Assembly (NCBI RefSeq): GCF_013106755.1 | Contig: NZ_WHPF01000012.1 | Coordinates: 62,001 to 126,000 of the forward strand | From: Limnovirga soli | GTDB taxonomy: Bacteria; Bacteroidota; Bacteroidia; Chitinophagales; Chitinophagaceae | Reading direction: 5' to 3' | Length of the DNA: 64,000 bases | Shown: piece by piece, positions 10,409 to 18,611 of the stretch | How positions within the stretch are numbered: the stretch's first letter is position 1 | Layout: every line of letters begins with the position of its first letter | Notes under the pieces: model-generated | Told to the model about the DNA's origin: nothing | Database searches by the model: none | What the model saw: the letters and a program-made list of their open reading frames with translations, nothing else | Position numbers and translations under genes: made by a program

Positions 10409-10747
10409 TTATTTTGTGTCTTTAGCCATTTCTATTTTTAATCCCATTGGCGGCTGCGTTGAAATGCTAAGACCTAATGGGGTGGCTGCTTTTACTATTT
10501 GCGCTTCCCTGCTTTTGAACATTTCCTCACTTTTCAAACTTTTATATTCGTATTGCAATTCTTTTACCTGTTTGGCTGTATTGTTTATATCCCTGATAGT
10601 ATTATCTGCTACATGTCCATTGGCGATGTACAGCACTGCTAAAAATGACAGGAATAAAAAAAAGAGCAGGTTTTTTAAAATCCAATGGTAACCTACCAGG
10701 CTTTTGAAAATATTTTTTCCTGATTCTTTCTGGTCTGTCTGAGCCAT
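10409..10747 (-). CDS. ftsL: FtsL-like divisome protein
   Basis: Small bitopic protein of 112 residues: hydrophilic N-terminus, one membrane segment at about 25-43 (LKNLLFFLFLSFLAVLYIA), then a coiled-coil-like stretch (NTAKQVKELQYEYKSLKSEEMF). It is assigned as FtsL from this shape and from its place between rsmH and ftsI, where ftsL lies in most bacteria; FtsL sequences diverge too much for motif proof. Expected role: link between FtsB/FtsQ and the FtsW-FtsI synthase. The C-terminal GLKIEMAKDT has no known function that I can state. Confidence 0.8.
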   Translation of the reverse strand: MAQTDQKESGKNIFKSLVGYHWILKNLLFFLFLSFLAVLYIANGHVADNTIRDINNTAKQVKELQYEYKSLKSEEMFKSREAQIVKAATPLGLSISTQPPMGLKIEMAKDTK

Positions 10748-10799
10748 ATAATTAGCTGTCTTTTTTTATTGTATTTGTCTGGCTGAGTATTGTGCAGGT

Positions 10800-10819
10800 G
10801 TACAAGTGTGCGACGCAAG
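10800..10819 (+). repeat. Dispersed repeat, type I consensus copy (C)
   Basis: Exact consensus in the 128-bp gap between rsmH and ftsL, antisense to the operon; TAAAGCTGA follows and the second box is GTCCGGC at 10842-10848. Confidence 0.95.
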
Positions 10820-10875
10820 TAAAGCTGATAGTTATGCCATTGTCCGGCTAATACTACCTTATTGCATTTGCGTTG

Positions 10876-11784
10876 TTATGCTTTTTCTGCTACTCTTAGT
10901 TTTGCACTTCGGGATCTTGGATTTTGTTTTGCCTCTGCATCTGTTGGTACTACCGGTTTTTTGGTAATAACTTTCAGGTCTTTGAATTTTTCGTGTTGTA
11001 CAAACGGGTTATTATCTTCTATTTCCTCAAAACTGCCCTGTCTGAAAAAGTTTTTTACCAGTCGGTCTTCTATTGAATGAAAGGTAATTACCGCTACTCT
11101 TGCCCCCGGTTGAAGGAGGTTGGGTAGTTGTTGCAACATATCTTTTAAAGCACCCATTTCATCGTTTACGGCAATACGCAGTGCCTGGAAAACCTGTGCC
11201 AGATATTTATTGGGGTTGCCCTTAATTACTGGCGCCAGTAAAGCTTTAAACTCGTTTATGGTTTTAAACGTGGCCTGTTTGCGTTGTTGAACTATATGCC
11301 TGGCAAGTGTTTTGGCATTGGTTACTTCGCCATATTGACTGAACATGTTTTGTAGTTCCTGCTCTGTATTGCTTTGCAACAGGTGTTCTGCTGTTTCTGG
11401 CTGTTGTTGATCCATACGCATATCCAGCGGGCCATCAAAACGTATGGAGAAGCCTCTGTCGCCCACATCGAACTGGTGGCTGCTTACGCCCAAATCTGCC
11501 AGTATTCCATTTACTGCGGCTATTTTATGCAGGCGCAGAAAGCGTTGTATATGCCTGAAATTATGGGGCACAAACAAAATCCTATTATCATCCGGGATAT
11601 TTTGTTTGGCGTCGGGATCCTGGTCAAAGGCTATTAATCTTCCATTTTCGTTCAGTTGCTCCAGAATACCCCTGCTATGACCGCCGCCACCAAATGTGCA
11701 GTCAACATATATCCCATCAGGCTGTATTTGTAAAGCATCCAGTGTTTCTTTGTAAAGTACCGGTATGTGATATTGTTCGCTCAT
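10876..11784 (-). CDS. rsmH: 16S rRNA (cytosine-1402-N4)-methyltransferase RsmH
   Basis: SAM-dependent methylation of C1402 in 16S rRNA. The SAM loop CTFGGGGHS is at 29-37, followed by AFDQDPDA, LADLGVSSHQFD, the GFSIRFDGPLDMRMD block and the C-terminal NPRSRSAKLRVAEK tail, all family hallmarks. 302 residues, normal. It is the second gene of the cell-wall operon, 28 bp after mraZ. A dispersed repeat lies in the 128-bp gap between it and ftsL. Confidence 0.97.
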   Translation of the reverse strand: MSEQYHIPVLYKETLDALQIQPDGIYVDCTFGGGGHSRGILEQLNENGRLIAFDQDPDAKQNIPDDNRILFVPHNFRHIQRFLRLHKIAAVNGILADLGVSSHQFDVGDRGFSIRFDGPLDMRMDQQQPETAEHLLQSNTEQELQNMFSQYGEVTNAKTLARHIVQQRKQATFKTINEFKALLAPVIKGNPNKYLAQVFQALRIAVNDEMGALKDMLQQLPNLLQPGARVAVITFHSIEDRLVKNFFRQGSFEEIEDNNPFVQHEKFKDLKVITKKPVVPTDAEAKQNPRSRSAKLRVAEKA

Positions 11785-11812
11785 ATATTGCAGTTACTTG
11801 GTGTGTAGGTGG

Positions 11813-12268
11813 TTAGGGTAATTGTACGCCTCCCATTACCTCTGCGGCCAGGTTACTGAAATCTGCTGCTGAAAAATCTTCAAAGAACTGTTTGTATTTA
11901 GTGGCATCCCAAATATTAATCTTGTCTACATCAGACGAAAGCACGATGTCTTTCACCAAAGCAGCATATTCTTTTAAGGAGGGCGGTAATAACATTCTGC
12001 CTGCACTATCCAATTCCACTTCTGTTGCACCACCTAAAAAGAACCGTTTGAATTGACGAACTTTGGGGTCAAAATCATTCAACTTGGCTATACGCTCCAT
12101 AATACCTTCCCATGTTTTTAGTGGATACAGGTTAAGGCATTTTTCAAATCCGCGGCTAATTACAAAACGGTCTTCCCCTTCCGGAAGCTGTTTTTTCAAA
12201 CTGCCCGGCAATAAAAAGCGCCCTTTGTTGTCGAGCGTTGCTTCATATTCGCCTAGAAAACCGTTCAT
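11813..12268 (-). CDS. mraZ: Transcriptional regulator MraZ
   Basis: DNA-binding repressor of the cell-wall/division operon, built of two SpoVT-AbrB-like swapped-hairpin domains. It opens with GEYEATLDNKGRFLLPGSLKKQL (the first domain), and the second copy is visible as GATEVELDSAGRMLLPPSLKEYA (about 80-102). 151 residues, as expected. It is the first gene of the operon; four 10-bp-spaced copies of a GTGGG/GTGGT-like sequence lie just upstream, the form of site MraZ binds in other bacteria, so autoregulation is likely. Confidence 0.95.
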   Translation of the reverse strand: MNGFLGEYEATLDNKGRFLLPGSLKKQLPEGEDRFVISRGFEKCLNLYPLKTWEGIMERIAKLNDFDPKVRQFKRFFLGGATEVELDSAGRMLLPPSLKEYAALVKDIVLSSDVDKINIWDATKYKQFFEDFSAADFSNLAAEVMGGVQLP

Positions 12269-12291
12269 TTTTATGTATTTAGATGGTTTTT

Positions 12292-12326
12292 ACCATTTGT
12301 TACCACAAAATAACACTTTTTCCCAC
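12292..12326 (-). promoter_or_regulatory. MraZ-type operator: four direct repeats at 10-bp period
   Basis: Reading the minus strand toward mraZ, 5-mers GTGGG, GTGTT, GTGGT and ATGGT lie exactly 10 bp apart (5-nt spacers), ending 23 bp before the mraZ ATG. MraZ of E. coli is known to bind TGGGN direct repeats separated by 5 nt, so this is very probably the autoregulatory site. The second and fourth units are degenerate. Confidence 0.75.
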
Positions 12327-12533
12327 TTATAATGCTTAAAATTCTTTTTGCATTTTATGCACATAGGCAAATGCCCTGTAATGCAACAGGGATAAGGGTT
12401 TTACTTGTTTTTTGCCGGGAAGTTTGTGCATATTGCTCAAATGTCTGTGGATAACCTGTTAATAATCAACATGGTTAATGTTAAAAACCACATTAAGTGG
12501 TTCATATACAATTGTTTATCTATAGAATTTTGA

Positions 12534-12565
12534 TTGGTTTTACAATAAATTACTATTTAGTTTTG
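12534..12565 (+). promoter_or_regulatory. Bacteroidota-type promoter candidate for queA
   Basis: TTG (12534-12536), 21 bp, then TAGTTTTG (12558-12565), an exact match to the TAnnTTTG -7 consensus. The queA ATG is only 5 bp further on, so a transcript from here would be nearly leaderless. Confidence 0.5.
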
Positions 12566-12570
12566 CTTTT

Positions 12571-13800
12571 ATGCATCCAAAAAATATTGCAATCCAGGAT
12601 TTTAGCTACGAGTTACCCGAAGATCGCATTGCGAAGTATCCCATGGCGCAACGGGATGAAAGCAGGCTTTTAATTAATAAGGAAGATCGGCTTACCGAAG
12701 ACATCTATTTTCACCTTGATCAGCATCTGCCCTCAGATGCTTTACTGGTGTTTAACAATACCAGGGTGGTTGAGGCAAGGCTGCACTTTAAAAAATATAC
12801 CGGTAGCATCATTGAGCTTTTTTGCCTGGAACCCGCCGATACTTATGCCGATATAACCACTGCCATGCTGCAAAAGCAACGCGTTTTGTGGAAATGTTTG
12901 GTAGGCGGCGCCAAAAAATGGAAAGAGGAGTCGCTAGTTTTACCTATAACTGTTGATGGTACAACAATAACATTAAAAGCTACCAAACAGGAAAAATTCC
13001 CCGATAGCTTTTTAATTCTGTTTGAGTGGACAGATGCAGCACTTAGTTTTGCTGAGATTTTGCACCATGCAGGTGTAATACCTTTGCCGCCCTATTTAAA
13101 CAGAACAGCAGAAGAAAAAGACAAAGAAACCTATCAAACCATTTATGCCAAACATGATGGTTCTGTTGCAGCGCCTACCGCCGGATTACATTTTACCGAT
13201 AGATTATTTAAAAAACTGGCAGCAAAAAATATACATACCGGTTTTGTTACCCTGCATGTGGGTGCCGGTACATTTAAACCCGTAAAAAGCAACACGCTGG
13301 AGCAGCACGAAATGCATACGGAGTTTATAGAAGTTGCCGAATTATTTATACAGCAATTAATACAGCATTTGGCTGGTACTATTATTCCGGTAGGTACTAC
13401 ATCGCTTAGAACCATTGAAAGTCTGTATTGGCTTGGTGTTAAAGTAATTTTGCAACCTGCTATTATGCCTGCCGATTTACAGTTGTATCAATGGGATGCG
13501 TATGAATTGCCCCATAATAATATAAATGCAACAACGGCTTTGCAGGCCTTATTGCAATGGATGCAGGCGCACAACATGCCGCAATTGATTACTAAAACGC
13601 AAATCATTATTGCACCCGGATATAGTTTAAAAATTGCCAGTGCAATAATCACCAATTTTCATCAACCGCAATCAACATTATTATTGCTGATAGCTGCATT
13701 TAACAGCAACTGGAAAAAAATGTATGCCTATGCTTTGGCGAAGGGATTTAGATTTTTAAGTTACGGCGATGGTTGCCTGATATGGAAACATAAAATATAA
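12571..13800 (+). CDS. queA: S-adenosylmethionine:tRNA ribosyltransferase-isomerase QueA
   Basis: Penultimate step of queuosine synthesis: moves and isomerises the ribosyl group of SAM onto preQ1 at tRNA position 34. Anchors: FSYELPEDRIAKYPMAQRDESRLL (11-34), LLVFNNTRVVEARL, GVIPLPPYLNR, the highly conserved KHDGSVAAPTAGLHFT and LHVGAGTFKPV, and GTTSLRTIES. 409 residues is longer than the 340-360 of proteobacterial QueA; the extra lies between about 85 and 140 and near the C-terminus. Transcribed divergently from the cell-wall operon and apparently alone. Confidence 0.95.
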   Translation: MHPKNIAIQDFSYELPEDRIAKYPMAQRDESRLLINKEDRLTEDIYFHLDQHLPSDALLVFNNTRVVEARLHFKKYTGSIIELFCLEPADTYADITTAMLQKQRVLWKCLVGGAKKWKEESLVLPITVDGTTITLKATKQEKFPDSFLILFEWTDAALSFAEILHHAGVIPLPPYLNRTAEEKDKETYQTIYAKHDGSVAAPTAGLHFTDRLFKKLAAKNIHTGFVTLHVGAGTFKPVKSNTLEQHEMHTEFIEVAELFIQQLIQHLAGTIIPVGTTSLRTIESLYWLGVKVILQPAIMPADLQLYQWDAYELPHNNINATTALQALLQWMQAHNMPQLITKTQIIIAPGYSLKIASAIITNFHQPQSTLLLLIAAFNSNWKKMYAYALAKGFRFLSYGDGCLIWKHKI

Positions 13801-13859
13801 CCCGCTGTTTTGCAAGGTGTTTATTTTGTTACCAACTGTAGATTACACATTTGGCTTTA

Positions 13860-13883
13860 CTTGCCACGCTCGGTTCAGGGTTC
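13860..13883 (-). repeat. Dispersed repeat, type III copy (D)
   Basis: Minus strand reads GAACCCTGAA followed by CCGAGCGTGGCAAG, continuing into TAAAGCC. Same module as copies at 18490 and 24961. Paired head-to-head with the type I copy at 14015. Confidence 0.8.
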
Positions 13884-13902
13884 GGAACTATGCTGGGCAG
13901 AT

Positions 13903-13958
13903 GAGTTGTGAATGGTGAGTTGTGAATGGTGAGTTGTGAATGATGAGTGGTGAGCGGG
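13903..13958 (+). repeat. 14-bp tandem repeat, about four units
   Basis: Two perfect units of GAGTTGTGAATGGT (13903-13930), a third with one change (13931-13944) and a degenerate fourth (13945-13958). It lies in the convergent gap after queA, between two opposed dispersed repeats. Similar GTGAATGGTGA-like tandem runs are frequent between genes in Bacteroidota; copy number may vary between strains (inference). Confidence 0.85.
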
Positions 13959-14014
13959 GATTTATAAAAGAGCAAATTTTTTTTTGGTTATTTATTGTTG
14001 CCACGCATCCTGGC

Positions 14015-14034
14015 GAGCAAGAGTGCGACGCAAG
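14015..14034 (+). repeat. Dispersed repeat, type I copy (E)
   Basis: GAGCAAGAGTGCGACGCAAG, followed by TGAAGC and a second box CAGCCGGG at 14056-14063. First four bases differ from the consensus GTAC start. Confidence 0.85.
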
Positions 14035-14087
14035 TGAAGCTGCCCAATGTTGGGTCAGCCGGGTGTCGAAAAATAAATGTCTTAATA

Positions 14088-14783
14088 CTACACTTTGAAA
14101 TAGTTTTCCAGCTCCGTTAATGTATCAGCAGAAACAGGTAAATCGTTAATAATTTTTCCTTTCTCCATTAATAAAATGCGTTTACAAATATCTGTGATAT
14201 GGTTAAGGTCGTGGCTGCTGATAAGAATGGTAATCCGTTTTTGTTCGTTTAATTCGCGCAGCATTTTTATTAAGCGCATTTGAGAACTGGGGTCAAGATT
14301 AGCAAAGGGCTCATCTAAAATTAACAGTTGTGGATTTTGGATAAGGCAGGAGGCAATCCCTACTTTAAACTGATTGCCTTTGGACAAATCGCGGATATAT
14401 TTTCCATTTTGTAAAATGGCTCCATCAAAAAATGTTTCCAGACTTTTTAGCGTTTCATCCACATCGGCTTTGGTTCTGTTATGCAGTTTGCCGATAAAAT
14501 AAAAATATTCTTCCGGTGTAAGATAAGTGATAAGAAAACCTTCATCCAGATAGGCTGCTGTAAATTGTTTCCAGTTTTCATTGCCGGCTACGTTAACGCC
14601 TTTGGAAAGTACTTCGCCTCTGTCGGCCCGCACCAAATCCAACAATAAGCGAAACAGCGTGGTTTTGCCTGCGCCGTTGTTGCCCACCAATCCAACCAAT
14701 TCTCCTTCTGCAATATTGCAGGCGGCAATATCTACTACAATTTTTCCATTATAAGCCTTACCGATATTATTAAGTGTAATCAT
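14088..14783 (-). CDS. ABC transporter ATP-binding protein
   Basis: Cytoplasmic ATPase of a two-gene ABC exporter; substrate unknown. Walker A GNNGAGKTT at 34-42, a divergent signature LSKGN in place of LSGGQ, Walker B LLILDEPFANLDP, and the switch histidine in LISSHD. 231 residues, one nucleotide-binding domain. The start is 9 bp downstream of the DUF5687 membrane gene, so they form an operon and the two proteins likely form the transporter. In this family such pairs are linked to export or membrane remodelling, but nothing here fixes the cargo. Confidence 0.88.
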   Translation of the reverse strand: MITLNNIGKAYNGKIVVDIAACNIAEGELVGLVGNNGAGKTTLFRLLLDLVRADRGEVLSKGVNVAGNENWKQFTAAYLDEGFLITYLTPEEYFYFIGKLHNRTKADVDETLKSLETFFDGAILQNGKYIRDLSKGNQFKVGIASCLIQNPQLLILDEPFANLDPSSQMRLIKMLRELNEQKRITILISSHDLNHITDICKRILLMEKGKIINDLPVSADTLTELENYFKV

Positions 14784-14792
14784 GGTATAAAA

Positions 14793-16268
14793 CTATTTTT
14801 CTCTAAAGCCTTCCAGAATTTTATGTTTACGTTGCATTAATTGATTGGCAAGTATTTGTACCCACCAGTCCTGCAAAAGAATATTTACCAGTCCAAATAA
14901 ACCAATGGCAATAACACCTGCCCAGGCATTAAATAACAAAGCAAATGGCAAGTATACAATGGCGCCAAAAAGCATAAATACCAAACCATAAATCCATTGG
15001 GCTGCGCCTGTGCCCTGATAATTAAAACTGGCAGATTTACTAAGGTCTAAACCTTTATAACTGCGGGTAGCAAAATAAATACTTAGCACAGTATTGAAAC
15101 CGGTATTATATAGGTAAGCGGCAAGTTGAATAATAAGTATTTTCCAACTCATAAAACCATAAAACGATACCAGCATAAAAGTAATAGTACCAACACCTGC
15201 AAAAAGTAAAAACCTGCTTTTTATATATTGTTGCAGGGTAAAATTACCCGCCATTAAACCATCAAAAAAATTGCCATGCCAGGCAAATAGAAACTGGCCA
15301 TAGGTAATGATAAAAATACCCGTAACAAATGTGGCCCCCAGTAGCAGAACGCCATACTGCCCTTGTTCTATCGTTTCTGGTTTGTAGAATAAAAAGCCAT
15401 AAAATAACAGGGCCACAGACATTAATGCGGCAGAACGTGGTCTTTTATTTCTAAGGATAAGTTTTAGGTCAAGGCCAATTAATTCGCCGTAAATGCCAAA
15501 TCTGTTTAGCCAGGTATAATTGGCTGATTCTTTTTTAGCCGAAGCAGATGAGAGTTCTTCCAGGTAAAGGTTTTGCTTAAGAAAACGCGTATTATTTACC
15601 ACCGAAAAAAAGGCTAATGCTATGGGTATAATACACAGCAAGGGTGTTTTTAAAATATGTAAAAATACGGTAGAGGATATTGCTGAAACTGAAAATACAT
15701 TGAAATAATCACCAGCCATACACAAAGCAATGGTTACAAAAAATGCTACCAGCCACCAGCCATTAATAATGGTTTTGCGTTTAATAAAAAGTATAGTGAA
15801 ATGATTAAAGCAGGTAAGGCTTATAATGCAGATGATAAAAGCAATGGCAGCTGCACTACCATCCGTTTGAAATATAGAGGATACGGCAAACGGAATAAAT
15901 AATAGAATAGGCAACAGGTTTAAAAATGTAAACAACGACCGGATATTTAAAAAACGGGTTAATTGTTTTCGCTGAATATTTTGTGCCAGGTAGGGCTGTA
16001 TGCTAAGCGTGGGTAACTCCTGCCATAAAAACCTGAATAGCATATCAAATAAAAAATAGTAAAGTATAAAACCACAAAATACTTTTTCGGGATCCTGATT
16101 TGGAAATGCTTTATTGATGATGGTGCTAACAGAGAAACCCAATACAATGGCGGTTGCCAGCAGGTATACAATAATAAAGGCCATAAATATTTGCATGGCT
16201 ATATTTTTACCTGCATTTCTGCTGCGCCAAAAGGCCTTCCATTGATGATTTAATAATGTTGTTATCAC
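14793..16268 (-). CDS. DUF5687-type ABC transporter membrane subunit
   Basis: 491-residue polytopic membrane protein, starting with GTG (no earlier or nearby ATG fits). About ten to twelve hydrophobic segments; the N-terminal LLNHQWKAFWRSRNAGKNIAMQIF and the conserved LFRFLWQELPTLSIQPYLAQNIQRKQL match what I know of the DUF5687 family, found in Bacteroidota beside single ABC ATPases. Role as the permease partner of the ATPase 9 bp downstream is inferred from context and topology. Confidence 0.8.
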   Translation of the reverse strand: MITTLLNHQWKAFWRSRNAGKNIAMQIFMAFIIVYLLATAIVLGFSVSTIINKAFPNQDPEKVFCGFILYYFLFDMLFRFLWQELPTLSIQPYLAQNIQRKQLTRFLNIRSLFTFLNLLPILLFIPFAVSSIFQTDGSAAAIAFIICIISLTCFNHFTILFIKRKTIINGWWLVAFFVTIALCMAGDYFNVFSVSAISSTVFLHILKTPLLCIIPIALAFFSVVNNTRFLKQNLYLEELSSASAKKESANYTWLNRFGIYGELIGLDLKLILRNKRPRSAALMSVALLFYGFLFYKPETIEQGQYGVLLLGATFVTGIFIITYGQFLFAWHGNFFDGLMAGNFTLQQYIKSRFLLFAGVGTITFMLVSFYGFMSWKILIIQLAAYLYNTGFNTVLSIYFATRSYKGLDLSKSASFNYQGTGAAQWIYGLVFMLFGAIVYLPFALLFNAWAGVIAIGLFGLVNILLQDWWVQILANQLMQRKHKILEGFREK

Positions 16269-16363
16269 TGGGATGATTGTATTAATGCGGTTTTAGTAAA
16301 ATGTATTAATTTCTTACAACTACTTTAGACATTTAAATGAATATTGCTGATTTTTAGACAGCC

Positions 16364-16383
16364 GTACAAGTGTGCGACGCAAG
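16364..16383 (+). repeat. Dispersed repeat, type I consensus copy (F)
   Basis: Exact consensus GTACAAGTGTGCGACGCAAG, followed by TAAAGCTGA and second box TGCCTGGCC at 16406-16414. Lies between the DUF5687 gene and the sensor kinase, both on the minus strand. Confidence 0.95.
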
Positions 16384-16421
16384 TAAAGCTGAAGATTGTT
16401 TTTACTGCCTGGCCAAAACAA

Positions 16422-17774
16422 TTAATCATTGACTTTTGCTAAAGGAATTTCCAGCGTAAATGTGCTGCCTTTGCCCAATGTGCTTTCTACTTTTACCCTG
16501 CCCTTGTGGGCATCAATAATAGTTTTTACATAACTCATACCCAGCCCAAAACCTTTTACATTGTGAATATTACCTGTTGGGGCCCGGTAGAATTTTTCAA
16601 AAATACGTTTTACGTTTTCTTTGTTCATGCCAATACCATTGTCTTCAAACTGCACTACCAGTACCTTTGAAGTGCCGTGTGTGGTAATTTTAAGTTGCAA
16701 TGCTTCGTTTTCTTTGGAGTATTTTATTGCATTGTCAATAAGGTTAGAGAACAGGTTGCCAACATGGGTTTCATCGGCAAGTATAACATCATTTTGTGCA
16801 TTAAGCAGCAGTTTTACTTCGGCACCTTTTTCCTGTATTTGTAAATTAAAATTATCCATGGCTTTATGCAATAATACATGTGCCTGCAAGGGTTGCATGT
16901 TCATGCGTATATCCTGCCGGTCCATTAAACCTGCCTGCAAAATAGTTTCTACATGTTTGTTCATGCGTTTATTTTCTTCTTTAATAATACCGCTGAAATA
17001 TTGCATCTTGGTTTTATCGGCCTGCACTTTTTCGTTACGCATGGCATCCACAGCTAATGAAATAGTAGCCAATGGGGTTTTTAGTTCATGCGTCATATTA
17101 TTAATAAAATCACTTTTTATGGCATTTAATTTACGCTGGTTTAAAATGGTTTTTATGGCCAGGTAAAAAGCTGCAATAATAATCAGGTTAAAAATAGCTG
17201 CACCAATTACCACCCAGGTAATAGATTGCCATACCTGTGTTTTAAAATCGGGAATAATAATAATCAGATGTTCATATTCCATTAAACCTTCCAGGTCTGT
17301 ACCGCTTTCGGGGGTAATAGGTATAAACCTTCTGCGGTAATGCGCTGTGTCCATGGATTCCTGAATAAAGTTCTTAGACATCAGCTCCATATTGGTGTAC
17401 TCATTGGCATTGGCTGTAATGGCATATTCAAACCTAAGGTCGTTCAGGTCTTCATTGGAAAGGGCAATTCTAAGCCGGTCGCCAATTTCCCTTTCACTAA
17501 ATCGGTCGGCAATGCTGGGTGGTTTCACTACAGAGAAAGACAGGTTATCGGGTACCAGGTTCATATCCCTGCGTCTTTGCAGTCGCATAACACGGCCCGA
17601 TAAATTCTGTTTGCTTAAATCCTCGGTAACAGCAATAGCAGCTTTATCTACCTTGTATAAAAAATTCTCGCCCCTTACTACCAGTAGGTTAGAAAACCAT
17701 TGTACCTGTATAATAATAATTCCTATAAAACTTAATACTATCAGTAATACGATAGTGGAAAAAATTTTCTTCAT
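16422..17774 (-). CDS. Sensor histidine kinase (two membrane segments, periplasmic sensor)
   Basis: 450-residue kinase from the ATG at 17774. The longest frame opens with TTG at 17831, but the hydrophobic anchor begins right after MKKIFSTIV, so the inner start is preferred. Layout: membrane segment at 4-25, periplasmic sensor of about 165 residues, second membrane segment (ITWVVIGAAIFNLIIIAAFYLAI), HisKA with MTHELKTPLATISLAVDAM (the phospho-acceptor His), then HATPase_c with NLIDNAIKYS (N box), DNGIGM (G1) and GFGLGMSY (G2). No receiver gene is adjacent, so the partner regulator is not visible. A TAATTTTG -7 match lies 5 bp before this ATG. Confidence 0.9.
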   Translation of the reverse strand: MKKIFSTIVLLIVLSFIGIIIIQVQWFSNLLVVRGENFLYKVDKAAIAVTEDLSKQNLSGRVMRLQRRRDMNLVPDNLSFSVVKPPSIADRFSEREIGDRLRIALSNEDLNDLRFEYAITANANEYTNMELMSKNFIQESMDTAHYRRRFIPITPESGTDLEGLMEYEHLIIIIPDFKTQVWQSITWVVIGAAIFNLIIIAAFYLAIKTILNQRKLNAIKSDFINNMTHELKTPLATISLAVDAMRNEKVQADKTKMQYFSGIIKEENKRMNKHVETILQAGLMDRQDIRMNMQPLQAHVLLHKAMDNFNLQIQEKGAEVKLLLNAQNDVILADETHVGNLFSNLIDNAIKYSKENEALQLKITTHGTSKVLVVQFEDNGIGMNKENVKRIFEKFYRAPTGNIHNVKGFGLGMSYVKTIIDAHKGRVKVESTLGKGSTFTLEIPLAKVND

Positions 17775-17779
17775 TCTTG

Positions 17780-17787
17780 CAAAATTA
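17780..17787 (-). promoter_or_regulatory. -7 element candidate for the sensor kinase
   Basis: Minus strand TAATTTTG, an exact TAnnTTTG match, with the ATG 5 bp further. No good TTTG is found at the proper upstream spacing, so this is only a candidate; if used, the transcript would be nearly leaderless. Confidence 0.3.
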
Positions 17788-17894
17788 AATCGGCTGACCG
17801 TTAAAGATAGAATTAACAACCGCTTTACCAAGTTTTTAACCCGTTAAATATCGCGTTAAAAGTATTGTATAAAAAATTTGTATTAAATTCAGGT

Positions 17895-18449
17895 ATGGCT
17901 AACTTATCATCAGGCATCATACTTATTGCCGATCCGTTTTTAAAAGACCCCAATTTTAAACGCACCAGCGTTTTCCTTTGCGATCATCAGCCCAATCAGG
18001 GTAGTATTGGTTTTGTGCTTAACCGGAAAGAAAATTTGCTTATCGGCGATTTGCTGCCCGATCTGGAAGCCTGCAATTTCCCCGTTTTTTATGGAGGCCC
18101 GGTGCAAACAGATACCCTGCATTTTATACACCAATGCCCACAATTAATTGCCGATGGAATTGAAATTACCGATGGTATTTTTTGGGGTGGCAATTTTGAA
18201 CAAGCCAGTGTAGCACTTAAAAAGCAGCTAATACAACCCAATGAAATTCGTTTTTATCTAGGCTACAGCGGCTGGAGTGAAGGGCAATTGGCCGATGAAA
18301 TTACAGAGAAAAGCTGGCTGATTACCGAAGCCAACCGTAAACTGGTTTTTCACACCAACGAAACGCAAATATGGCCCGAGGCAATTAAACAAATTGGCGG
18401 CGAGTATGTACAAATTATCAATTATCCTATTGATCCTGCTTTAAATTAG
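17895..18449 (+). CDS. YqgE/AlgH family protein
   Basis: 184 residues from the ATG at 17895 (MANLSSGIILIADPFL), the normal length and N-terminus for the family; the longer frame from 17865 adds ten residues without similarity. Family features seen: ADPFLKDPNFKRTSVFLCDH, GSIGFVLNR, FYGGPVQTDTLHFIH, and YLGYSGWSEGQL with ITEKSWLITEAN. Function is not established in this phylum; AlgH was linked to alginate regulation in Pseudomonas. Divergent from the sensor kinase, with a 120-bp shared upstream gap. Confidence 0.9.
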   Translation: MANLSSGIILIADPFLKDPNFKRTSVFLCDHQPNQGSIGFVLNRKENLLIGDLLPDLEACNFPVFYGGPVQTDTLHFIHQCPQLIADGIEITDGIFWGGNFEQASVALKKQLIQPNEIRFYLGYSGWSEGQLADEITEKSWLITEANRKLVFHTNETQIWPEAIKQIGGEYVQIINYPIDPALN

Positions 18450-18489
18450 TTGTTTTGGTAGCCGGCATTTATTGCATTGGGCAACTGTT

Positions 18490-18513
18490 CTTGCCACGCT
18501 CGGTTCAGGGTTC
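18490..18513 (-). repeat. Dispersed repeat, type III copy (G)
   Basis: Minus strand GAACCCTGAA then CCGAGCGTGGCAAG. It extends upstream on the minus strand into GCTGCCATGAAAGAG (to 18528), shared with copies at 24961 and 39483; the second box GCCGGC is at 18461-18466. Confidence 0.85.
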
Positions 18514-18611
18514 CTCTTTCATGGCAGCTTAACAATACAAATGCAGAGTAGATTTGAAAGTATTCGCTTCTTTATTTACAATTTACCTTAATCATTTCAG
18601 GCATAAAAAAA

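Larger units (their letters stand above)
12269..12570. other. Divergent regulatory gap between mraZ and queA
   Basis: AT-rich 302-bp gap without a credible gene. Besides the MraZ operator and a queA promoter candidate it holds one perfect DnaA-box match (TGTGGATAA, 12447-12455) and a 17-bp dyad AACCAC-N5-GTGGTT (12486-12502). No dispersed repeat is present here, unlike most other long gaps in the window. Confidence 0.6.

Noticed and set aside
16621-17166. 181-codon plus-strand frame inside the sensor kinase
   Set aside because: Antisense shadow; the kinase motifs on the minus strand are unambiguous.
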